DNA from: Dryocosmus kuriphilus
Taxonomy: Eukaryota > Arthropoda > Insecta > Hymenoptera > Cynipidae
NCBI GenBank assembly: GCA_038277395.1
Contig: CM076190.1
Location: 250,275,256 to 250,339,255 of the forward strand
Direction: 5' to 3'
DNA: 64,000 bases
Shown: positions 57,250-64,000 of the stretch, piece by piece
Numbering within the stretch: the stretch's first letter is position 1
Layout of the letters: each line of letters opens with the position of its first letter
Program-made: the position numbers and the translations under genes
The notes under the pieces: model-generated
Seen by the model: only the letters and a program-made list of their open reading frames with translations
Told to the model about the DNA's origin: nothing
Database searches by the model: none

Positions 57250-58765
57250 ACCTTCTTCCAGGCAACAGTCATCAAAGGAAAATATAATCTCGAAGCAGTT
57301 AACACACCAATAGGGCAAAAAACCCTATTCAGGACGCAGTTGAATCACGAGACATGGGACTCAGTCTATTTCTTGAACATCTTGGAACTACAGGGAGATA
57401 TCAATCAACTAAAGAATTATACACAGGAAATTATGAACTATTGAAAATAATTAACCATAAAATGTACCCTGCAAAAACCCATCGAAACATTGGGAAAACG
57501 TGTCAACAAACTCTCTAATAAATATGAAGACATCCAATCAATTTCCCACAGGAGAGAAAAAAGAGGACTATTCAACTTCATTGGAACAGCAACAAAATAT
57601 CTATTCGGCACAATGAGCGCGGACGATGCTGAAAAAATGAGCAACGACATCGACGAAGTGTACAATAAAACAAAGGGCATTGCGGTTCTAATCAAGAATC
57701 AAAAAAGTCTATTACAAACCTCAGTCTCTCAAATAGAAAAGATTCGGGACAAAACGGAACAGGATCTACAGCAACTGACAACATTTACAGGATCATTGAC
57801 TGATGCGACGAACATCCTAAAGGCCAATAATATGATTCTGATTCTCAATCCACATTGAAGAAATCAGTAGCACAATACAAATTATATAGAAACCGCAATT
57901 GCTGAAGCTCAAAACGGAATACTCTCGCCGGAACTGGTAACACCTTCCGATTTTATGAAATCTATTTCCTCAATCCCTGAGGCACAACTCTTTCATGCAG
58001 CTCGTTACATCTCACTTCCGCAACATGGTATGTTCAATTCTTATTTCTTCGATGGAGTACAGGAAAAACCCATCGCTTTATCCGAAGATGGATTAGTTTA
58101 CACAATTATCGATGAAGATAAATGTATTAATACGGGGGAATTACATTTTTGCCAAATAGTTGACACAATTAAACAGATCCACGCCGAGATATCCTGCATC
58201 GGATGGTTACTAACCAATCAAGGGACTACCTGCGAGAAAAAATATTTAAAAATCACCACGGATTATACAGACAGCTTCTCTAATGGATACCAATGGTATA
58301 TCTCGCCATACAATCCAACCCGTAGAACAACAAATCAAATTTAATTTGACTAAATTAGAAATTGATATTTTGCAAACCGAAAACATACCTTTGCCTCATT
58401 TTTCTAATATCCATTTAAATTTGCAGCAACTCAAAGATTCCGCACATAATTTGGCAACTGCCCAAGCAGACTTTGATTCCTTTCTAACAGCTCGCCGAAG
58501 TCACTCTTGGTGGACGACAGGTACAATAATCTTGGAACGACTTGGTTATACCAGTCTAGCTATACTGATCTTATACCTACTATGGAGATGCGGATTCAAT
58601 AACCTGATTCGCCACATACAGCTCACTGCGCCATGCGGAAAAGTAATCTACAAGGTAAAGGAACCAGCTACCATTTATCATGTATCCAGCGCACCCATAG
58701 CAGCCCGGGTAGAATATCAAACTGCAGCCACTCTCCTATTCAAAACTCATGAGGACATGATTTAA
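57250..58765 (+). pseudogene. Errantivirus env gene, broken into three frames
   Basis: A possible splice acceptor (TTCTTCCAG at about 57251-57260) precedes the frame, consistent with env being made from spliced RNA. The segment at 57490-57858 carries a furin-type site RREKR directly before GLFNFIG, the fusion-peptide region known from insect errantivirus and baculovirus F-like envelopes. The segments at 57955-58344 and 58283-58765 lie in other frames. The last contains a membrane anchor (TSLAILILYLLW, about residue 92 of that segment) and a cytoplasmic tail. Stops and shifts at about 57445, 57857 and 58300 inactivate it. Confidence 0.75.
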
Positions 58766-58767
58766 AT

Positions 58768-58781
58768 CAGGAGGGTGCAAC
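58768..58781 (+). promoter_or_regulatory. Polypurine tract
   Basis: AGGAGGGTGCAAC directly upstream of the 3' LTR, the position of the plus-strand primer. Confidence 0.6.
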
Positions 58782-59010
58782 TGTGAAGAGGGTCCACCAA
58801 TCAACGCCCTCTCACGACATCTTTTTTGGTGTATAAGAAGTTTGGCCTACTGGCACCTCAGCACTCATTTTTTGTATCTTGAGGCAGAAACTGCCCAAAT
58901 AAATATCGAAATTGTATTTAACCTAAAAAGTCTCCGAAAGTAAGATTCCTTTTCCTTGAAGAGTCTTTATCCTTTTTAAAAAATCAAACTTCCGAAATTC
59001 GCGGATCACA
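58782..59010 (+). repeat. 3' LTR (229 bp)
   Basis: Matches the 5' LTR with about 11 substitutions and a 2-bp indel. The TATA region is changed to GTATAAG. Confidence 0.9.
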
Positions 59011-59105
59011 CATTTCTAGAAGCTTATAAGGTGAGAGAAGGATGGAGCAGGAAGTGGGAGTTGTTTTCGCCACTTTATCTTAAATTTCTAGAAGGTTCTA
59101 TATAT
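59011..59105. repeat. 180-bp repeat, middle part, with target duplications
   Basis: Begins with CATTTC (second LTR-element duplication) and ends with ATAT at 59102-59105 (first duplication of the next transposon). Confidence 0.8.
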
Positions 59106-59640
59106 GGGACATTCTTTTACAAGTCGAACAGAGAATTGACCGACCCATTTTTGATTGAGCTAATACTTTTTTTACGGATTCTTTATTGAAAAAGAGAAGA
59201 TACGTATTTGAGGATTTTTTTTATTTTGCAGTTTTTTGAGAAATAGGAAGGGTTGAAAAATTGAGAATTTGAGTGAAGACTATTTTTTAAAAATGCATAA
59301 CTCCTGTTCTATTTAAGCTAGAGACCTTTTCTTTTTTTTATTTGAAAGGTATGAAAACGAGTTTTAACAAAAAAAATAATATTTAAATAAAATTGTTAAA
59401 AAATTCAAATTGTTATAAACAATTGAAGTGTTTAAATCGATTTTTAAGAATTATGACCCAAACGTATCAAGTTTTTAGTATTTTTATCGTATTCTACGTC
59501 AAATTTCCTTTCGAAAACGATTTTTTATTCGATGGCGAAATAATTAGTACTGTCGAAAAAAATTTATTTTATCTAGCGCGCTACGTCACACGCACCGGCG
59601 CGCGGGTCGCATTGCACAAACATGACATTTTTATATCGTC
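59106..59640 (+). repeat. Left TIR of the GGG transposon
   Basis: Inverse of 63265-63800. The open frame at 59393-59743 is TIR sequence and is not credited. Confidence 0.85.
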
Positions 59641-60235
59641 TGAAAATTTTTTTAAACTTATATTCATAAAATTACTTTACACGTATTTTAGGATTTTGCT
59701 GAAAAAATTGTTTTTTCAAAAATATCTGCACTTGAATTTTTGATAATTTTCTGGATTTTCTCCAATCTTCTCCTAATAAAATTAATTATCTCGATTTGTA
59801 CTGGTTGGATCAATATCGGTATTTTTTTATTGTATACTTTGTTGCGTAAGATTTCGAGGTGCATTTTAAATCAAATTTTTATTGTAAACAAATCATAATT
59901 AATAAAAATTAGATTATTTACATAGACTAAACATGACCTTCCCCCAATTTGAATTTATTTTTTTAAAAATAATTTTGTTCCTTATTCTCTCATCTAAAAA
60001 ATCCATTTTACAAAAAAGTGGTATCTCTATTAGATTGGAAGATATTAATTATATCCGAGCGCAAGTCACGCAGTGCACTACGAGTCGAAGCGTGTCAGAG
60101 CTTGCAATCGAGCACGCTACAGTGTGAATTACGAATTATATATTATTTTGCATTCTGTCGTTGGAAAGCGTTGCATGCGCATACTATTGTTTTGTCCGTA
60201 CTCTTGTTAAATAAAGTTATCAAAAACTGTGAAGT

Positions 60236-62936
60236 ATGGATAAAATGCTAAAATCAACAAACTCTACAAGTGGTTCCAAAATTCGAACAGATCGATGTTT
60301 CAATCCTTTTGCTTTGTCTCGTCATCGAAAAACACAAAATGTCAGAAAAGTTTCAGCACAAAATTTAGTGGTTCTTAATTTAGCAGTATCGGATGAGTCT
60401 CTTCAACAAAAAATCTGTCATTCTTGACGTTTTAAAGTTTCTAAATTACACAAGGACCGTGAAAAAAAGGTAAATTTTACTGATGATAATATTTATAATG
60501 CAAATTTTCTTCACTAATATTTCTTCACTTAAATACAAATTATAAATCTTTATCAAAAATTCTTTACTGAAATACAAATTCTGATATTTTCTAAAATCTT
60601 AATAGAATTGTAATAATTTAGATTTACTAATAGTCTTTGAAGTCTAGTCAAATTAGACGAAAAAAGGACGCTTGCTAGAACAAATTACTAGTAGCAATTT
60701 CTTTTTATTATTACTCGTCAGGACGTCCTAATAAAATCCTGAAACTCTCCGATCTGCAACTATTTTGGAATTCTTCTTATTAACAAATAACGAAAAAATG
60801 GTACAGCTAACATCAAACCTTTTGCGACTAATAGTTTAAAAGTTATCAATTTGTTAATTAATAGTGCGCTCTTGCTGAGTAAGCAATGCGTGTTAATATC
60901 AAAAATTCCACAACACTTGCAGACCCGAGGATTTCAGGATTTTATTAGGACGTTCTTACGAGTAATATATACTAACAATTTGTTCTAGCAGAAACCCTAA
61001 TTTGACTGGACTAAGTATAATGTACGAATAAATAAATTTTTTTTAGGACCAGGAAATAAATGATTCTGATTTTGACGCGTTGGAAAGTAATGACATTAAC
61101 ATGGAAAAATTTCCAGCAAGTCCTGGTGTATCGTTTGAGGAAGACAAGATAGTGGTATCTGCAGCAATTGAGTCCGTCAACCAGGGTTTGAATTTAATTG
61201 GAGAGTCACCGATTCAAAAAAGAAAAGTTTCTCAACGCCGTTATTCGAATGAAAAATTGAAAAACGTATCCAAAGCATTAGCTACAAAAATTTTTAATCC
61301 TGTTATTGATGATAATGATGATAGCGTTGAGGAAAATGATGAAAATAATTTATTGCAAGTTTTGAAGGAAGAATTTAACGCGACCACAGAACGTTCAAGA
61401 AGAATGAAAATTTTGACTATTTTCAAGGACTGGTCTTTCCGAAAAATTAAACAACATTTTCCTCTCGCTACTTTTCATATGATTACAATTGCGAAGAAAA
61501 TTGCTGACGAAAAGGGGATTTTGTCCGACCCAACCCCAAAAAGCCACCCGTCTTTACAGAAAGAAGTAGTCCATTTAATAATTAGTTTTTATGAACTGCA
61601 TGAGAATAGTCGTGTAATGCCAGGTAAGAAGGATTTTGTTTCAGTTAAAATTGATGACAAACGCGTTCAAATGCAGAAAAGGTTACTGTTGATGAATTTG
61701 AGGGAACTTTATCAACTGTTCAAGGAAACTTACCCAGAAGCTAAATGTAGTTTTTCTAAATTTGCATCTCTACGACCAAAATATTGCGTGCTCGCGGGTG
61801 CAAGTGGCACACATTCAGTATGTGTTTGTACGATTCATGAAAATGTTAAATTGTTGATTGAAGGTTCTAATATGAAAAATCTTACGGCCCACACCCCCAA
61901 TCCATTGAAAAGTTATCATGACTGCCTAAAATATATGATTTGCGCTGAACCCACGAATAATTGTTATTTGGGTAATTGCTCCAAGTGTCCAGGTGCAAAA
62001 AATCTGATTAACAACCTTGAATTAATTTTTGAGGAAAATTTCATTGACGAAATCAAGTATAGACAGTGGACTCACGTTGACAGAACTACCTTGCAACTGA
62101 TGATATCTCCAGTCGATGAATATTTACAAAAATTGCAGACCAGTTTGGAAAAATTACTTCTTCATTCATTCTTGGTGAGGAAGCAAAATGAATTCATGAA
62201 AAATAAAAGGCAAGAACTAACAGAGAATGAGTGCATTGTAGTCTGTGATTTTTCCGAAAATTATGCTTTTGTGATTCAGAATTCTGCACAAGGCTTTCAC
62301 TGGAATAATGAGCAGGCTACAGTGCACCCATTTGCAATTTATTACAGGCATAATGACGGCAATATTCAAGTAAAAAGTTTAGTAATGATATCAGAATGTT
62401 TGCATCACGACACTGTAGCAGTTCATGTGTTTCAGAAACATTTGGTAAATTTCATAAAAAAAGAATTGGAAAAAATTTCAAAAATCATATATTTTTCTGA
62501 TGGGTCGGGTGCGCAATATAAAAACAAGAAAAATTTTGTTAATCTTACACACCATGAAACAGATTTTGACCTAGCTGCAGAGTGGCACTTTTTCCCAACG
62601 TCTCATGGAAAGGGCGCGTGCGATGGATTGGGTGGGACTTTAAAAAGGTTAGCTGCGAGAGCTAGCCTTCAAAGAACATCCAATCCAATCCAAACACAAA
62701 AACAATTATTTGAATGGGCAACTGAGTCTCTCCCTAACATTTCATCAAGATATGTGACGAATGAAGAATATGTTGAGGAAGAACAAAAATTAGAGACGAG
62801 ATTCAGAGAGGCTATAACCGTGAAAGGGACACTGAAATTTCATTGCATCATACCTGTCGCAAAAAACAAAATACGAGCTAAGCAATTTTCTTCGCAAGAA
62901 GAAAATGATTCGATCGTAGTTAAAGTTTTGAAATAA
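60236..62936 (+). CDS. DDE-like transposase gene, two exons, one nonsense codon in exon 1
   Basis: Exon 1 (60236-60469) starts MDKMLKSTNSTSGS and has RCFNPFALSRHRKTQNVRKV. A TGA at 60425-60427 falls where the cysteine pattern IC-x2-C is expected; the frame is open on either side. Donor AAG|GTAAAT (60470), intron of 577 bp, acceptor TTTTTTTTAG|GAC (61046/61047), phase 0. Exon 2 runs open for about 630 codons to TAA at 62934-62936. It has RMKILTIFKDWSFRKIKQHF (HTH region), PKYCVLAGASGTHSVCVC, a cysteine cluster (NNCYLGNCSKCPG) and CDFSENYAF, then YFSDGSGAQYKNKKNF and EWHFFPTSHGKGACDGLGGTLKR. The last three blocks give a plausible Asp-Asp-Asp/Glu catalytic set (inference). A TTG-initiated start at 61080 is not needed if splicing is accepted. 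Confidence 0.75.
60641..61016. mobile_element. MITE in the transposase intron
   Basis: AGTCAAATTAGACG... and ...CTAATTTGACTGGACT mirror each other. The inner blocks GCTAGAACAAATT / AATTTGTTCTAGC and GGACGTCCTAATAAAATCCTG / CAGGATTTTATTAGGACGT also match. It occupies most of the 577-bp intron. Confidence 0.7.
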
Positions 62937-63264
62937 AATGTATGGTTTGTAATACATCGAAAAAAACTACAGTTCATAGCTTAATTATGATTCAATAAAT
63001 TGAAGATTCTGAATTTATTATCAGACACTTATTTCCATACATTGTGATACTCTGTACCAATCATTAGATTTTTTTATGTTCAAAAATATACTATATTTAG
63101 TTTTAAAGTTTCTAGTGAAGTTAGCATTTTTTAATGTATTTTTGTAACCAGGTTTACTTTTTTCTAGATACTTTGCGATGACTTTTATCCATAAACGTAA
63201 TAAAAAAGTATTTGCAAACTGTATGTTTCACGGTAAACATTTAAAATTGAAACATAGACCGTGC
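62937..63264. other. 3' flank of the transposase gene
   Basis: AATAAA at about 62993 can serve as the polyadenylation signal. The rest is AT-rich with nothing recognisable before the TIR. Confidence 0.5.
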
Positions 63265-63800
63265 GAGGGCCGTGCAATGTCACCCGCGCGCCGGTGCGTG
63301 TGACGTACAGCGCTAGATAAATTAAATTTTTCCGACAGTACTAATTATTTCGCCATCGAATAAAAAATCGTTTTCGAAAGGAAATTTGACTTAGAATACG
63401 ATAAAAATACTAAAAACTTGATATGTTTGGGTCAAAATTGTTTAAAATCGATTTAAACACTTCAATTGTTTATAACAATTTGAATTTGTCAATAGTTTTA
63501 TTTAAAAGTATTTTTTTGTTAAAACTCGTTATTTTACCTTTAAAATGAAAAAAAAATAAAGTCTCTAGCTCAAACAGAAGTGGAGTTATGGACTTTTAAA
63601 AAATAGTCTTCAAGCCAAAAATCACCAAATTCTCAAATTTTCAATCCTTCTTAGTTTCAAAACATTGAGAAGAAAAAAAAATCTTCGAATACGTATCTTG
63701 TCTTTTTCAATAAAGAATCCGTAAAAAAAAGTTTTAGCTGAATCAAAAATGTGTCGGTCAATTTTCGTCAAAATCCGTACGATTTGTAAAAGAATCACCC
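63265..63800 (-). repeat. Right TIR of the GGG transposon
   Basis: Inverse of 59106-59640 with scattered substitutions. Confidence 0.85.
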
Positions 63801-64000
63801 ATATGTATTATGTCACACGCGTCTGCAATTTAACGTTTTGATATGTAGTGTAATGATATCATCGCGGACACTTCTAAAAGCTGATGGGAGTGAGAAAGGG
63901 TGGAGGGAAAGGGGAAGTTGTTTTCGTCAAATTCATGCCTCATCATTGCACATTATGATGTTATCATCGCGCACATTTTCTAGAACCTTATAAGGAGAGA
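63801..64000. repeat. 180-bp repeat, right part
   Basis: ATAT duplication, then GTCTGCAATTTAACGTTTTG and TAATGATATCATCGCGGACA as at 51380-51590. Continues past the window edge. Confidence 0.75.

Larger units (their letters stand above)
51598..59010 (+). mobile_element. Errantivirus-type (gypsy, Metaviridae) LTR retrotransposon with env, degraded
   Basis: Order: LTR, primer site, gag, protease, RT-RNase H, integrase, env, LTR, total 7413 bp. The LTRs differ at about 5% of sites, so the insertion is not recent. Gag, pol and env all carry stops or frame changes, so this copy cannot produce the full set of proteins. Env after pol, with a furin-type cleavage site, is the mark of insect errantiviruses. 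Confidence 0.9.
59106..63800 (+). mobile_element. Nearly intact DNA transposon, GGG ends, ATAT duplication, ~530-bp TIRs
   Basis: GGGACATTCTTTTACAAGTCG at 59106 mirrors CGATTTGTAAAAGAATCACCC ending at 63800. The TIRs run to about 59640 and from about 63265 and include the CGCACCGGCGCGCGGG block. ATAT flanks both sides, and the 180-bp repeat reads through (GTTCTATATATGTATTATG...). It contains one two-exon gene. The superfamily was not assigned: GGG ends and a 4-bp duplication do not match one known group with certainty. Confidence 0.85.

Noticed and set aside
59393..60127. Frames at 59393-59743 and 59933-60127
   Set aside because: The first lies in the TIR, the second is AT-rich leader upstream of exon 1; no protein features.

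Overview
This is eukaryotic, AT-rich, repeat-dominated DNA, almost certainly from an insect or another arthropod. The evidence is an insect-type errantivirus with an env gene, a mariner element, several arthropod-type DNA transposons and a 165-bp satellite. Nothing is organised like bacterial DNA. The species cannot be named from the sequence. At most one host gene is touched: an open exon on the minus strand at 1-527. No functional tRNA or rRNA gene was seen.

Layout. (a) 1-2776: the exon, then a repeat family carrying a tRNA-like Pol III unit and low-complexity filler. (b) 2783-17855: a 15.1-kb element that is one near-perfect palindrome, with two ~7.5-kb arms around a 13-nt spacer. It is bounded by a 6-bp target duplication (GACCAG) and AG...CT ends. 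Each arm carries one small zinc-finger/acidic gene, broken differently in each arm. (c) 17862-21848: transposon fragments, a diverged copy of the palindrome's end (18781-19480), another tRNA-like repeat and low-complexity DNA. (d) 21849-23629: a decayed Tc1/mariner-like element packed with AGGTCA half-sites. (e) About 24130-41500: a second inverted-repeat structure. Its right side is a large 165-bp satellite interrupted by a hAT-like element (26657-29472) and a CACAGG-ended element (35978-39110). Its unique core holds a 134-codon ORF. (f) 41500-44090: a small MITE, an internally deleted mariner and gene fragments. (g) 44090-51130: a diverged relative of the first palindrome, split by a decayed DDE-like transposon (44550-48630) and a fold-back MITE (48632-49343). 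(h) 51300-64000: a ~180-bp tandem repeat holding an errantivirus (51598-59010) and a nearly intact DNA transposon (59106-63800).

How it fits together: most of the window is layered insertion. Exact target duplications (GACCAG, ATAAGA, TAA, TA, CATTTC, ATAT) fix element limits because the interrupted repeats supply the empty-site sequence. The outstanding object is the 15-kb palindrome. Its ends and target duplication fit Maverick/Polinton elements, but it shows no polymerase, integrase or capsid gene. A working idea is a snap-back (head-to-head) derivative of such an element that still integrated as a unit. Older relatives at 18781-19480 and 44090-51130 suggest a family.
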